From the NCBI GenBank assembly GCA_030454225.1, contig JAKDRW010000015.1, positions 1 through 38,577 on the forward strand: 38,577 nt of DNA. The letters run 5' to 3'. How positions within the stretch are numbered: position 1 is the first letter of the stretch; each line of letters begins with the position of its first letter. The DNA is from Vreelandella subglaciescola (GTDB taxonomy: Bacteria > Pseudomonadota > Gammaproteobacteria > Pseudomonadales > Halomonadaceae). The position numbers and the translations under genes were made by a program. Under the pieces are notes generated by a model. That model had not been told where the DNA came from. It searched no databases and was given only the letters and a program-made list of their open reading frames with translations. This document shows, piece by piece, positions 10,084 through 20,449 of the stretch.

Positions 10084-10968
10084 TTATACAGCAGCGGCAC
10101 CGCCGACGATTTCAGAAATTTCCTGGGTAATGGCGGCCTGACGGGCCTTGTTGTATACCATTTCCAGATCGTCGACCAGGTCGCCGGCGTTGTCGGTAGC
10201 GCTCTTCATGGCAATCATGCGCGCCGCCTGCTCGCAGGCGCCGTTCTCCACCACTGCCTGATATACCTGCGATTCGATAAAGCGAACCAGCAGGCTATCG
10301 AGCAACGCCTTGGCATCCGGTTCATACAGGTAGTCCCAGCTTTGGGGACGGGCGTTTTCCTGCTCCGACCCGTTATCACCCACGTCGGGCGACAACGGCA
10401 GAAGCTGACGTACCACCGGCTGTTGCGTCATGGTGTTAACGAATTCGTTATTCACCACGTACAGGCGATCCAGCTGGCCTTCGTCATACGCTTCGAGCAT
10501 GACCTTGACGCTACCAATCAGATCTTCGGCCCGGGGTGCTTCGCCCAGGCCACTTTTGGCTGCCACCAGCTTACCGCCATATTTGTTGAAAAAGCTGCCG
10601 GCCTTGCTGCCCAGCGCGCAGAAATCAAGCTCTGCGCCCTGGTCGCGCCAGGCGGCGGCGTCTTTCAACACGGCTTTGAACAGATTGTTGTTCAACCCAC
10701 CGCACAGGCCGCGATCCGACGACACCACGATGTAGCCCACGCGCTTTACTTCGTCGCGTGCGACCGTATAGGCGTGCTTGTACTCGGGGTTGGCATCGGC
10801 AATGTGGGCGACCACGTTGCGGATTTGCCGGGCGTAAGGCTGGCTGGCCTTCATCAGATCTTGTGCTTTACGCATTTTCGACGCAGCCACCATTTCCATG
10901 GCGCTGGTAATCTTTTGCGTATTTTTAATGCTCCCGATCTGGGTGCGTATCTCTTTTGCAGCTGCCAT
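10084..10968 (-). CDS. atpG: ATP synthase gamma subunit
   Basis: Gamma is the rotating shaft of F1. The protein is 294 aa (E. coli 287). The N-terminal coiled-coil helix is [20 protein letters not shown] followed by [11 protein letters not shown]. The central Rossmann-like part has [17 protein letters not shown], and the C-terminal helix ends [17 protein letters not shown], both highly conserved. A short loop around [15 protein letters not shown] is more polar than in E. coli. It lies between atpA (68 bp upstream) and atpD. Confidence 0.98.
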   Translation of the reverse strand: MAAAKEIRTQIGSIKNTQKITSAMEMVAASKMRKAQDLMKASQPYARQIRNVVAHIADANPEYKHAYTVARDEVKRVGYIVVSSDRGLCGGLNNNLFKAVLKDAAAWRDQGAELDFCALGSKAGSFFNKYGGKLVAAKSGLGEAPRAEDLIGSVKVMLEAYDEGQLDRLYVVNNEFVNTMTQQPVVRQLLPLSPDVGDNGSEQENARPQSWDYLYEPDAKALLDSLLVRFIESQVYQAVVENGACEQAARMIAMKSATDNAGDLVDDLEMVYNKARQAAITQEISEIVGGAAAV

Positions 10969-11036
10969 AGCGATCTACCTTTCGTTCGTGGCTCTCAGAG
11001 AAGAAGGCAGGCCCACCCTGAGGTGAGCCAAACGCT

Positions 11037-12581
11037 TTACCAGGTCTGAGTGGCCTTGAACTGTTCAAGCACCGACTTCAGGCCGTCCTTGATCTCGTCG
11101 CCGTAGTCGCCAGACTGGTTGATCTTCTCCAGCAGCGCTGCGTGTTCGGCTTTGGCGTAGTCGTGCAGGGCGCTTTCAAAGTCCAGCACCTTGGTCACGT
11201 CAACGTCGTCCAGGTGGCCTTCGTTGGCCGCATACAGCGACAGCGCCATTTGCGCCACCGACATCGGCGAATACTGCTTTTGCTTCATCAGCTCGGTCAC
11301 CCGCTCACCGTGCTCAAGCTGCTTGCGCGTAGCTTCGTCGAGATCCGAGGCAAACTGCGAGAACGCCGCCAGCTCGCGGTACTGCGCCAGCGCCAGGCGG
11401 ACGTTGCCGCCGAGCTTTTTGACGATCTTGGTCTGCGCCGAGCCGCCTACGCGCGAGACCGACAGGCCGGCGTTGATAGCTGGACGGATGCCCGAGTTAA
11501 ACAGGTCCGTCTGCAAAAAGATCTGGCCGTCGGTGATCGAGATCACGTTGGTCGGAACGAACGCCGAGACGTCGCCGCCCTGGGTCTCGATGATCGGCAG
11601 CGCGGTCAGCGAGCCGGTCTTGCCCTTGACTTCACCGTTAGTGAACTTCTCAACGTAGTCAACGTTTACGCGAGCGGCACGCTCGAGCAGACGCGAGTGG
11701 AGATAGAACACGTCGCCCGGGTAGGCTTCACGGCCCGGCGGACGGCGCAGCAAAAGCGATACCTGACGGTAGGCTACGGCCTGCTTGGACAGGTCGTCAT
11801 AGACGATCAGGGCGTCTTCGCCGCGGTCGCGGAAGTATTCGCCCATGGTGCAGCCCGCGTAGGCCGCGAGGAACTGCATGGGTGCCGGGTCGGCGGCGCC
11901 GGCGGCAACGATGATGGTGTGCTCCATCGCGCCGTGCTCTTCGAGCTTGCGCACCATGTTGGCAACGGTCGACTGCTTCTGGCCGATGGCCACATACACG
12001 CAGGTAACGCCGGTGCCTTTCTGGTTGATGATGGCATCGATGGCAATCGCCGACTTACCGATCTGACGGTCACCGATGATCAGCTCACGCTGACCGCGGC
12101 CGATCGGCACCATGGCGTCGATCGCCTTGAAGCCGGTCTGGATCGGCTGGTCAACGCCTTGACGGGTGATAACGCCCGGGGCGACTTTTTCGACCGCGTC
12201 GGTCATCTTGGCGTTGATGTCGCCTTTGCCGTCGATGGGGTTACCCAGGGCGTCGACCACGCGGCCGATCAGCTCGGGGCCTACCGGCACTTCCAGAATA
12301 CGGCCGGTGCACTGGGCCACCATGCCTTCTTCCAGCTGCAGGTAGTCACCCAGTACCACAGCGCCTACGGAGTCGCGCTCAAGGTTGAGCACCATGCCGT
12401 AGATGCTGCCGGGAAATTCAATCATTTCACCAAACATCGCGTCTTCGAGGCCGTGAATTTTCACGATGCCGTCGGAAACGCTGACGATGGTGCCCTGATT
12501 ACGGGCTTCGGATGCGACGTCAAGCTTTTCGATACGCTGCTTGATGATGTCGCTGATCTCGGAAGGATTCAGTTGCTGCAT
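11037..12581 (-). CDS. atpA: ATP synthase alpha subunit
   Basis: Alpha is the non-catalytic nucleotide-binding F1 subunit. The protein is 514 aa (E. coli 513). The P-loop at residues 170-177 reads GDRQIGKS, where the usual form is GDRQTGKT. It still fits the general Walker A pattern GxxxxGK[ST] but has two substitutions at a nearly invariant place. Other landmarks are intact: [31 protein letters not shown] [36 protein letters not shown] and the arginine-finger segment [10 protein letters not shown]. The ATG and ends agree with the family. It follows atpH after 16 bp. Confidence 0.99.
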   Translation of the reverse strand: MQQLNPSEISDIIKQRIEKLDVASEARNQGTIVSVSDGIVKIHGLEDAMFGEMIEFPGSIYGMVLNLERDSVGAVVLGDYLQLEEGMVAQCTGRILEVPVGPELIGRVVDALGNPIDGKGDINAKMTDAVEKVAPGVITRQGVDQPIQTGFKAIDAMVPIGRGQRELIIGDRQIGKSAIAIDAIINQKGTGVTCVYVAIGQKQSTVANMVRKLEEHGAMEHTIIVAAGAADPAPMQFLAAYAGCTMGEYFRDRGEDALIVYDDLSKQAVAYRQVSLLLRRPPGREAYPGDVFYLHSRLLERAARVNVDYVEKFTNGEVKGKTGSLTALPIIETQGGDVSAFVPTNVISITDGQIFLQTDLFNSGIRPAINAGLSVSRVGGSAQTKIVKKLGGNVRLALAQYRELAAFSQFASDLDEATRKQLEHGERVTELMKQKQYSPMSVAQMALSLYAANEGHLDDVDVTKVLDFESALHDYAKAEHAALLEKINQSGDYGDEIKDGLKSVLEQFKATQTW

Positions 12582-12597
12582 GCCATGTCCCTCAAAC

Positions 12598-13149
12598 TCA
12601 AGTGGTCAGCGCTTCGGAAAGGCGGTTCAATCGACCGCGCACCGAGCCGTCAATAACGGTATCGCCGGCGCGCAGGATGGCGCCGCCAATCAGCGACTTG
12701 TCCACCTGAGTGGTAATAGAGATGTCGCGATTCAGACGTTTTTTAAGCGCGTTGAGCAGCGTCGTTTGCTGCTTCTCATCGAGCTTAAAGGCTGACGTCA
12801 CGTTTACGTCGATACGCTGCTCGTGCGCTGCGCGCAGCTTTTCAAACTGGGCGGCAATCGCGTCAAGCGCGCCGAGGCGATGGTGTTGCGCCAGGGTGGT
12901 CAGGAAACGCGCAACGGCGTCGCCTGTGGCCTTGGCCGCTTTGTCGCCTGCCAGCAGGCCGGTCAAAAAGGCGACCTTCTGCTCGCTTGTGTACTGGGGG
13001 CTACCCAGCAGGCGGCTAGCGTCTGCATCGAGCGTCACCTGGCCCAAAAACGCCAGCGCGTCGGACCAGGCCTGGAGCGCATCGTGATCGCGCGCATAGT
13101 CAAACGCTGCTTTAGCGTAAGGACGAGCGACGGTAGTTTGTTCCGCCAT
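12598..13149 (-). CDS. atpH: ATP synthase delta subunit
   Basis: Delta (OSCP homologue) joins the peripheral stalk to F1. The protein is 183 aa (E. coli 177). It starts with [21 protein letters not shown], as expected for the N-terminal six-helix domain, split here as [12 protein letters not shown]. It ends with the conserved C-terminal domain containing [20 protein letters not shown]. It sits 11 bp after atpF and 16 bp before atpA in the standard order. Confidence 0.97.
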   Translation of the reverse strand: MAEQTTVARPYAKAAFDYARDHDALQAWSDALAFLGQVTLDADASRLLGSPQYTSEQKVAFLTGLLAGDKAAKATGDAVARFLTTLAQHHRLGALDAIAAQFEKLRAAHEQRIDVNVTSAFKLDEKQQTTLLNALKKRLNRDISITTQVDKSLIGGAILRAGDTVIDGSVRGRLNRLSEALTT

Positions 13150-13160
13150 GGTTCACCTCC

Positions 13161-13631
13161 TTACAGTTCAGCAGCCAGCTCATCAAGCAGCTTGCGGTGC
13201 GCTTTTTCATCGACGGCGCCTTCCAGCACGCGCTCAGCGCCCAGTACCGACAGGTGGGCGACCTGCGAGCGCAGCTCTTCGCGAGCGCGCTGCATGTCCT
13301 GATCAATGGCGGCGCGGGCCCCGGAGATCAGACGTTCGCCTTCGGCGCGAGCCTGCTCGCGGGCGTCTTCGACAATCTGTGCGGAACGGTTATTCGCCTG
13401 CTCGAGAAGCTGCGACGCCTGCTCTTTGCTTTCGCGCAGCGACTGTTCTACCTGCTCTTGCGCCATTTCAAGGTCGCGAGAGGCACGGCTTGCAGCGTCC
13501 AGACCATCAGCAATTTTCTTCTGGCGCTCATGGAGCGCATTGCTGATCGGCGGCCACACATACTTTATGCAAAACCAGACAAAGATCGCGAAGGCGATCG
13601 TTTGCCCGATTAGCGTCATGTTGATATTCAC
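13161..13631 (-). CDS. atpF: ATP synthase b subunit
   Basis: Subunit b forms the dimeric peripheral stalk. The protein is 156 aa, the same length as E. coli b. One N-terminal transmembrane helix (GQTIAFAIFVWFCIKYVWPP) is followed by a long charged Ala/Glu/Arg-rich helix that forms the coiled coil and reaches delta. It lies between atpE (75 bp upstream) and atpH. Confidence 0.98.
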   Translation of the reverse strand: MNINMTLIGQTIAFAIFVWFCIKYVWPPISNALHERQKKIADGLDAASRASRDLEMAQEQVEQSLRESKEQASQLLEQANNRSAQIVEDAREQARAEGERLISGARAAIDQDMQRAREELRSQVAHLSVLGAERVLEGAVDEKAHRKLLDELAAEL

Positions 13632-13706
13632 AGGGATGTACCTCTGACAAGTTCGTGGCGACCGGAGTGAAACAAAACCGAGCGGCTAGCGCTCGGTAAA
13701 GCTTGC

Positions 13707-13961
<255 letters not shown>

Positions 13962-13985
13962 TTATGGGTTGAAAGTGTTGCTAGG

Positions 13986-15231
<1,246 letters not shown>

Positions 15232-15303
15232 TCAGGCCAGGTTCCAAGTCATGCGTCTCAAGAGCGCAAGCGCTTGTGATCACAGCCTGCAAAATCATGC
15301 GCG

Positions 15304-15332
15304 ATTATAGGGAAGCGCTATCGCTCCTTCAA
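15304..15332 (-). promoter_or_regulatory. Predicted sigma70 promoter of the atp operon
   Basis: On the minus strand TTGAAG (15332-15327) and a perfect TATAAT (15309-15304) are separated by exactly 17 bases. The expected transcript start is near 15297, about 66 bases before the atpI ATG. The -35 hexamer lies inside the palindrome at 15322-15342. Confidence 0.75.
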
Positions 15333-15342
15333 CCAAGGAGCG
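15322..15342 (+). terminator. Terminator-like palindrome over the atp -35 element
   Basis: CGCTCCTT (15322-15329) pairs with AAGGAGCG (15335-15342) around a five-base loop. On the plus strand it is followed by TATTTTTT (15343-15350), the form of an intrinsic terminator. No plus-strand gene lies upstream, and the U-tract is on the wrong side to end parB. It could stop antisense transcripts, end an unrecognised small RNA, or act as an operator. Confidence 0.45.
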
Positions 15343-15425
15343 TATTTTTTCGACGTTATCGGGCTATTTTGCCACTAAAGCGGAAGTTTTCGGGATAATA
15401 GCGCGCGGCAATACTAATAAGCCTG

Positions 15426-16376
15426 CTAGCGGATATGCCCCAAAATCCCATCCAGTTCTTCCAGGCTTGAGTAGCGAATAGTCAGCGCTCCCCGGCCCTT
15501 TTTGCCCTGCTTGATTGATACCGCTGCCCCCAGCTGCTCGCTGAGCGTCGTTTCCAGGCGTGCCACATCGGGGCTATTGGCCGGAGAAGCGACTTTTTGC
15601 GGGGGCGTTTGGGTCTGCGTCGCGACGTTTTTCACCAGCGCTTCGGTGGCGCGCACGGTCAGATCCTGATTGACCACGTCGTGGGCAATTTGGCGCTGCT
15701 GCTGGCCTTGGAGAGCGAGCAGCGCGCGGGCGTGGCCCATGTCCAGATCGCCGCGTTCGAGCAGAGTCTGAACGTCGGGCTCCAGGCTAAGAAGGCGCAA
15801 CAGGTTGGCCACCTGGGTACGCGATTTGCCCACGGTATCGGCGATTTGCTGCTGGGTAAGCGCAAACTCGTCGCTCAGGCGCTTGAGCGCCAGCGCTTCT
15901 TCTATCGCGTTGAGGTTCTCGCGCTGGATGTTTTCAATCAGCGAAAGCGCCAGCGCAACGTCGTCGCTAACGTCGCGGATAATCGCCGGAATAACGTCGA
16001 GCTCGGCAAGCTGGGCGGCGCGAAAGCGGCGCTCACCGGCAATAATTTCGTAGCGCTGCTCGCCCACCGCGCGCACCACGATGGGCTGCATGATGCCCTG
16101 GGCGCGAATCGAATCGGCAAGCTCTTCGAGCGCTTCGGGATGAAAGTCGCGCCGCGGCTGGTACTTGCCGCGCGCAAGCTGGCCCAGCGGCAATCGCTCA
16201 AGACGCTCGATGCCGGCGTCAGCGTCGCCGGCCGGTATTGCTGCTGCATTACCATCAGCACCGGCATCAACGGCGACGTTTGCCGCTTCATCGATGAGTT
16301 CCAAACCGTCACGTTGGCGGGCACCGGCACCGATTAGAGCGTCCAGCCCGCGCCCCAGCGCGCGTTTACGCGTCAT
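15426..16376 (-). CDS. parB: Chromosome partitioning protein ParB (Spo0J family)
   Basis: ParB binds parS sites, spreads as a CTP-dependent clamp and works with ParA to segregate origins. The protein is 316 aa. The start MTRKRALGRGLDALIGAG is the family N-terminus (ParA-interacting region) and has GAGGAA upstream. The frame is open for 71 more codons upstream, but these overlap parA. The CTP-binding motif GERRFRAAQ is clear, followed by SLIENIQRENLNAIEEA and the helix-turn-helix ALTQQQIADTVGKSRTQVAN. The C-terminal dimerisation segment is KKGRGALTIRYSSLEELDGI. A low-complexity Ala/Asp/Gly linker occupies about residues 30-55. Confidence 0.97.
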   Translation of the reverse strand: MTRKRALGRGLDALIGAGARQRDGLELIDEAANVAVDAGADGNAAAIPAGDADAGIERLERLPLGQLARGKYQPRRDFHPEALEELADSIRAQGIMQPIVVRAVGEQRYEIIAGERRFRAAQLAELDVIPAIIRDVSDDVALALSLIENIQRENLNAIEEALALKRLSDEFALTQQQIADTVGKSRTQVANLLRLLSLEPDVQTLLERGDLDMGHARALLALQGQQQRQIAHDVVNQDLTVRATEALVKNVATQTQTPPQKVASPANSPDVARLETTLSEQLGAAVSIKQGKKGRGALTIRYSSLEELDGILGHIR

Positions 16377-16407
16377 TCGCTTTTCCTCGTCATCAACCGA
16401 AAAGTTA

Positions 16408-17175
16408 TTACAGCGCCAGCCGCTGAAGCATTTCCTTGGCCAGTACGCGATAGGCCTGGCTGCCGCGGGAAAACCGGGCGTAGTGATTAACCGGCAGCCC
16501 GTGGCTGGGCGCTTCGGCCAGTTTGACGTTACGCGGAATCGTGGCTTTGAGCAGCTGGTCGCCGAAAAAACCGCGCAGCTGGCTATCAACTTCGCGGGTC
16601 AGGCTCATGCGCTTATCGTACATGGTGCGCAGGATACCCGAAATCTCGAGCGCGGGGTTGATGCTTTCCCGGATCTGTTCAATCGTGTCGAGCAGTGCGG
16701 AGAGCCCTTCAAGCGCGTAAAACTCGCACTGCAGCGGGATCAGCACGCCGTCGGCGGCGGTCAGCGCGTTGACCGTGAGCATGTTGAGCGACGGCGGACA
16801 GTCGATCAGTATCACGTCGTAGGCGTCGCTCAGCTCTTTCAGCGCGTTGGATAACCGACTCTGGCGCTGATCAATTTGCAAAAGCTCGACTTCCGCCGCG
16901 GTCAGGTCACCGTTGCCCGGCAATACGTCGTAGCCTGCTTCAAGCCCGCTGACGATCGCCTGCTTTGCGGTGGCGTCTTCCAGCAGCACGTCGAGCGCGC
17001 TTTTATCCAGCGCGTGCTTGTCGATGCCGCTGCCCATGCTGGCATGCCCTTGGGGATCAAGGTCGACCAGCAGGACGCGGCGTCCAAGGGCGGCCAGGCT
17101 GGCGGCCAGGTTGACAGCGGAAGTGGTCTTGCCTACGCCGCCTTTCTGGTTGGTCAGGGCAATGATCTGGCTCAC
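16408..17175 (-). CDS. parA: Chromosome partitioning ATPase ParA (Soj family)
   Basis: ParA is the deviant-Walker ATPase whose dynamic DNA-bound form moves ParB-parS complexes. The protein is 255 aa. The P-loop KGGVGKTT is at residues 11-18 with the signature lysine, followed by LLVDLDPQGHASMG and the Walker B-like ILIDCPPSL. The start codon is GTG at 17175-17173, immediately after the rsmG TAA (17178-17176), with a strong AAAGGAGGGG site inside the end of rsmG, so the two are tightly coupled. parB follows after 31 bp. Chromosomal parAB sits beside the origin in most bacteria, in agreement with the oriC candidate at about 20 kb. Confidence 0.98.
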   Translation of the reverse strand: MSQIIALTNQKGGVGKTTSAVNLAASLAALGRRVLLVDLDPQGHASMGSGIDKHALDKSALDVLLEDATAKQAIVSGLEAGYDVLPGNGDLTAAEVELLQIDQRQSRLSNALKELSDAYDVILIDCPPSLNMLTVNALTAADGVLIPLQCEFYALEGLSALLDTIEQIRESINPALEISGILRTMYDKRMSLTREVDSQLRGFFGDQLLKATIPRNVKLAEAPSHGLPVNHYARFSRGSQAYRVLAKEMLQRLAL

Positions 17176-17853
17176 TTACTCCCCTCCTTTTGGGGTCAGA
17201 ATCAAAAGCTGCCGTTCGGCGGTGGCAAAAGGCACCTCGAGCCGGTGGCGCTGCGCGAGCACGACGCTGGCCGGCAACGCCTCAAGCTCGTCGTCGGCGC
17301 CAGGGCCTTTCATCGCCAGCCAGCGCCCGCCGAGGGCCGGCAGTTGGCGCGTCAGGCTAATAAAATCGGCCAGGCTTGCGAAGGCGCGCGAGATCACCTG
17401 GTCAAAACCGCCGGCTTCGAACGACTCGACGCGAACTTGCTCTGCGGCGACGTTATCGAGTCCCAGCTCCATTATTGCCTGGCGTTGAAAGCGTACTTTT
17501 TTGCCGTTGCTGTCGAGCAACGTGACCTTGAGGTCGGGTATTAAAATTGCCAGCACCAGCCCCGGAAACCCGGGGCCGGCGCCCACGTCAAGCAGCGTTG
17601 TCGGGCGGATAAAAGGCACCACCGCGGCGCTGTCGAGCACGTGGCGAGAGACCATTTCTTTGATATCGCGCACCGCGGTGAGGTTATAAGCCCGGTTCCA
17701 CTTGTGCAACAGGGCCACCAGTCCCAGCAGCCGGCGGCGCTGCTCGTTATTGGCGGCAATGCCCAGAGCCTCAAGGCCGTCGTCGAGTCGCGAAGCGATA
17801 CCGTCGGGCAGCGTTTTGATCAGCGCCGCGGCGGCGTGCGTCAGGGTGCTCAT
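17176..17853 (-). CDS. rsmG: 16S rRNA (guanine(527)-N(7))-methyltransferase
   Basis: RsmG (GidB) methylates N7 of G527 in 16S rRNA using S-adenosylmethionine. The protein is 225 aa (E. coli 207), slightly long at the N-terminus. The AdoMet motif I is [17 protein letters not shown] (residues 87-103), preceded by [11 protein letters not shown] and HVLDSA, and followed by [14 protein letters not shown] and [12 protein letters not shown]. Its ATG overlaps the mnmG TGA by four bases (ATGA), the usual coupling of gidA and gidB. Confidence 0.98.
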   Translation of the reverse strand: MSTLTHAAAALIKTLPDGIASRLDDGLEALGIAANNEQRRRLLGLVALLHKWNRAYNLTAVRDIKEMVSRHVLDSAAVVPFIRPTTLLDVGAGPGFPGLVLAILIPDLKVTLLDSNGKKVRFQRQAIMELGLDNVAAEQVRVESFEAGGFDQVISRAFASLADFISLTRQLPALGGRWLAMKGPGADDELEALPASVVLAQRHRLEVPFATAERQLLILTPKGGE

Positions 17854-19754
17854 CCGTTGGCCACCTCGGCCTGGTTGAGCAGGCGATGTTTTTTCAGGTG
17901 AATTAACAGGATCGATACCGCCGCAGGGGTCACGCCGGGAATCCGCGCGGCCTGGGCAAGCGTTGCCGGGCGGACGTCGCCGAGTTTTTGCCGCGTTTCG
18001 TTGGAAAGCCCGTCAATCTCGCTGTAATCAAGGCTATGCGGCAGCGGAGTGGCTTCGTGGCGCTTGAGCTTGTTGATCTCGTCTTGCTGACGGTCGATAT
18101 AGCCCTGGTATTTGGCCTGTATCTGCACCTGCTCGGCGACGGTGTCATTACTTACCGGCTGACCGTCGATGCCGGGCAGCGCGGCGATATCGGCGTAGCC
18201 AAGTTCGGGCCGCTTGAGCAGATCGTGCAGGGTAAATTCGCGTGCCAGCGGCTTGCCCAGCGTTTTGGCAAGGCTCTCACCGGCGGGCGATTTGGGCTGT
18301 ACCCAGGTGCTCGCCAAGCGCTGGTTTTCTTCTTCAATCGCCTCCCGCTTGGCGCTAAAGGCCTGCCAACGAACATCGTCGACCAGACCCAGCGAACGGC
18401 CGATTTCGGTTAAGCGTAAATCGGCGTTGTCTTCGCGCAGCAGCAGGCGGTATTCCGCCCGCGAGGTGAACATGCGGTAGGGCTCTTTGGTGCCCATGGT
18501 GATCAGGTCGTCCACCAACACGCCCAAATACGCCTCATCGCGGCGCGGCCACCAGGCCTCAAGCCCCGACGCACGGCGGGCGGCGTTGAGGCCGGCCAAT
18601 AGCCCCTGGGCGCCGGCTTCTTCATAGCCGGTAGTGCCGTTGATTTGGCCGGCAAAAAACAGGCTGTGGATAAATTTGGTTTCCAGCGAGTGTTTCAAAT
18701 CGCGCGGATCAAAAAAATCGTACTCGATGGCGTAGCCCGGTCGGGTGATATGGGCATTTTCCAGTCCGTTGATGGAGCGCACCAGTTCAAGCTGAATGTC
18801 AAACGGTAGCGAGGTGGAAATACCGTTGGGGTAAAGCTCGTGGGTATCGAGCCCTTCGGGTTCGATAAAAATCTGGTGGCTATCTTTATCGGCGAAGCGG
18901 CTTACCTTGTCTTCGATCGACGGACAGTAGCGCGGGCCAACGCCTTCGATATCGCCTGAATACATCGGCGAGCGATCCAGATTGGCACGAATAATATCGT
19001 GGGTGCGCGCGTTGGTGTGGGCAATGTGGCAGCTCATCTGGCGCGGGTGCATCTCGCGGTTGCCCAGATACGACATCGCTGGCGTCGGCGTATCGCCTGG
19101 CTGCTCGTCAAGCCTGGAGAAATCCACCGTGCGTGCATCGATGCGCGGCGGGGTGCCGGTTTTTAACCGGTCGACGCGAAACGGCAGCGCCCGCAGGCGA
19201 TCAGCCAGCGCGTTGGAAGGCGCATCACCGGCGCGGCCGCCGTGGCTTTTATCCAACCCGATGTGGATAACACCGCCCAAAAACGTGCCGGTACACAGCA
19301 CCACGGTAGCGCTGTGAAAATGAATACCGGTTTCGGTGACGACGCCGCGCACGGTGTCGTTATCCACAATCAGATCGCCGGCGGCCTGCTGAAAAATGGT
19401 CAGGTTCTGCTGGTTTTCCAGGGTGGTGCGAATGGCGGCCTTGTAACGAATGCGGTCGGCCTGCGCCCGGGTGGCGCGAACGGCGGGGCCTTTGCGAGCG
19501 TTGAGTACACGAAACTGGATGCCGCCCTTATCCGTTGCCAGCCCCATGGCGCCGCCCAGGGCATCGATTTCCTTGACCAAATGGCTCTTGCCAATGCCGC
19601 CAATGGCGGGATTACACGACATTTGTCCCAGGGTTTCGATGTTATGGGTCAGCAACAGGGTTTGACAGCCCATACGAGCGGAGGCCAATGCGGCTTCGGT
19701 TCCCGCATGGCCACCGCCGATGACAATCACGTCAAAGCGGTCGGGATAATTCAA
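17850..19754 (-). CDS. mnmG: tRNA uridine-5-carboxymethylaminomethyl modification enzyme MnmG (GidA)
   Basis: MnmG, with MnmE, installs the cmnm5 group on U34 of several tRNAs using FAD, NADH and methylene-THF. I place the start at TTG 19754, giving (M)[17 protein letters not shown] and 634 aa (E. coli 629). GAGG lies 6 bases upstream. An in-frame codon 36 residues further up exists, but that stretch is not family-like. The FAD Rossmann motif [13 protein letters not shown] is near residue 13. Other landmarks are [42 protein letters not shown] and [18 protein letters not shown]. mnmE is not adjacent. The gene borders the oriC candidate, and three perfect DnaA boxes occur inside its coding sequence. 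Confidence 0.97.
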   Translation of the reverse strand: MNYPDRFDVIVIGGGHAGTEAALASARMGCQTLLLTHNIETLGQMSCNPAIGGIGKSHLVKEIDALGGAMGLATDKGGIQFRVLNARKGPAVRATRAQADRIRYKAAIRTTLENQQNLTIFQQAAGDLIVDNDTVRGVVTETGIHFHSATVVLCTGTFLGGVIHIGLDKSHGGRAGDAPSNALADRLRALPFRVDRLKTGTPPRIDARTVDFSRLDEQPGDTPTPAMSYLGNREMHPRQMSCHIAHTNARTHDIIRANLDRSPMYSGDIEGVGPRYCPSIEDKVSRFADKDSHQIFIEPEGLDTHELYPNGISTSLPFDIQLELVRSINGLENAHITRPGYAIEYDFFDPRDLKHSLETKFIHSLFFAGQINGTTGYEEAGAQGLLAGLNAARRASGLEAWWPRRDEAYLGVLVDDLITMGTKEPYRMFTSRAEYRLLLREDNADLRLTEIGRSLGLVDDVRWQAFSAKREAIEEENQRLASTWVQPKSPAGESLAKTLGKPLAREFTLHDLLKRPELGYADIAALPGIDGQPVSNDTVAEQVQIQAKYQGYIDRQQDEINKLKRHEATPLPHSLDYSEIDGLSNETRQKLGDVRPATLAQAARIPGVTPAAVSILLIHLKKHRLLNQAEVANG

Positions 19755-19823
19755 AGGACACCTCGTCTTGTGCGTTTGGCACCGATGTGAAAAGCGCAGC
19801 AGCGCTCGAATGCTTGGCCGGGG

Positions 19824-19852
19824 AGTATAAACCTCCTGTGGGTAACCGTCAG
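19824..19852 (-). promoter_or_regulatory. Predicted mnmG promoter with DnaA-box-like spacer
   Basis: On the minus strand CTGACG (19852-19847) and TATACT (19829-19824) are spaced 17 bases, giving a start near 19817 and a leader of about 63 bases. A near-match DnaA box (TTACCCACA, one mismatch) lies in the spacer at 19837-19845. A consensus box abuts the -35 at 19855-19863. Confidence 0.65.
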
Positions 19853-19854
19853 GT

Positions 19855-19863
19855 TTTTCCACA
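19855..19863 (+). promoter_or_regulatory. DnaA box TTTTCCACA
   Basis: Matches TTWTNCACA exactly. It lies three bases upstream of the inferred mnmG -35 element. Confidence 0.7.
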
Positions 19864-19956
19864 CCGGTTTTGCATCAGCAGTGCCTTTTAATAACTACAT
19901 ATGTATTAAATAAAAGAAGTTCTGTTGTTGTTGTAATTACTGGTGTGGGCAGTTTC

Positions 19957-19965
19957 TGTGCATAA
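19957..19965 (-). promoter_or_regulatory. DnaA box TTATGCACA
   Basis: Exact match to TTATNCACA on the minus strand, just right of the AT-rich part and 9 bases from the 13-mer-like element. Confidence 0.7.
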
Positions 19966-19974
19966 ACCAATTTT

Positions 19975-19987
19975 GATCTTTATTATC
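19975..19987 (+). other. 13-mer-like unwinding element
   Basis: GATCTTTATTATC agrees with the E. coli oriC 13-mer GATCTNTTNTTTT at 10 of 13 positions and lies in the AT-rich segment. It is a candidate DNA-unwinding element. Confidence 0.5.
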
Positions 19988-19996
19988 AATACGTTG
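19984..19996 (+). promoter_or_regulatory. IHF binding-site consensus
   Basis: TATCAATACGTTG fits WATCAANNNNTTR at every fixed position. IHF bends E. coli oriC between the AT-rich region and the DnaA boxes, and this site has the equivalent placement. Confidence 0.6.
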
Positions 19997-20055
19997 TAGC
20001 GTTAATAATTACGCTTGAATGCTGCTGGGAAAGGGTTTGCAAGCGCTGGACGGCT

Positions 20056-20064
20056 TGTGCATAA
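20056..20064 (-). promoter_or_regulatory. DnaA box TTATGCACA
   Basis: Exact match to TTATNCACA on the minus strand. A near-match TTATCCACC follows 9 bases away on the plus strand at 20074-20082. Confidence 0.7.
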
Positions 20065-20225
20065 GAGGGGTAGTTATCCACCGGCGCAGATACGGACAGC
20101 TTCTCCACCGCGCTATACCGGCTTTATCACCGCGGCTGTGAACAACCCAGACGAATTCGGCTGGCCTACGGCTAAGCGCCGTATGACAGGCGGGGTGGAC
20201 TGAACGCAGGAAAATAAAAAATATA

Positions 20226-20234
20226 TTATCCACA
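20226..20234 (+). promoter_or_regulatory. DnaA box TTATCCACA
   Basis: Perfect strong-class DnaA box, directly preceded by a short A/T run (20211-20227). Confidence 0.75.
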
Positions 20235-20337
20235 GGCAAAAAACGCCCGTAAAGCGAGATTCTAAAGAAAAAAAGGACCGATAAGCCGTGTTTGTACCCC
20301 GGTGAGGGGCGGTTTCTTGAGAGGATCCGGGGGAGAA

Positions 20338-20346
20338 TTTTGCACA
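20338..20346 (+). promoter_or_regulatory. DnaA box TTTTGCACA
   Basis: Matches TTWTNCACA exactly. It is the box closest to the SDR gene, about 100 bp before its ATG. Confidence 0.6.
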
Positions 20347-20449
20347 GGGCTTGGATAAGGTCTTTGAGAGAGTCTTGAAGAGGGGCTTGAGAGAAAGAGA
20401 CCGGCAGGGGTAATCTGAAACGTCGTCTGTCACTCAACGGGAGCTCAGT

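Larger units (their letters stand above)
19755..20449. other. Candidate chromosomal replication origin (oriC)
   Basis: This 695 bp region between mnmG and the SDR gene has no convincing gene. Five matches to the DnaA consensus TTWTNCACA are present: 19855-19863 (+), 19957-19965 (-), 20056-20064 (-), 20226-20234 (+) and 20338-20346 (+). Near-matches occur at 19837-19845, 20074-20082 and 20137-20145. An AT-rich stretch at about 19887-20010 contains a 13-mer-like element and a perfect IHF match. The mnmG (gidA) neighbour, nearby parAB and the leftward gene polarity all agree. It resembles the enterobacterial gidA-oriC layout more than the dnaA-rpmH location of Pseudomonas. GATC sites are few, so Dam/SeqA-type control is not suggested. 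Confidence 0.8.

Noticed and set aside
11142-12656. 504-codon plus-strand open frame opposite atpA
   Set aside because: Antisense of a highly conserved gene in GC-rich DNA; no ribosome site or recognisable domain.
13667-13674. GTGAAACA half of a parS site between atpF and atpE
   Set aside because: The left half does not match TGTTTCAC; I saw no full parS palindrome in the window by eye.
15232-15425. Possible small RNA gene upstream of atpI
   Set aside because: A plus-strand terminator shape exists, but I found no plus-strand promoter with acceptable spacing, so it is kept only as a question under the palindrome finding.
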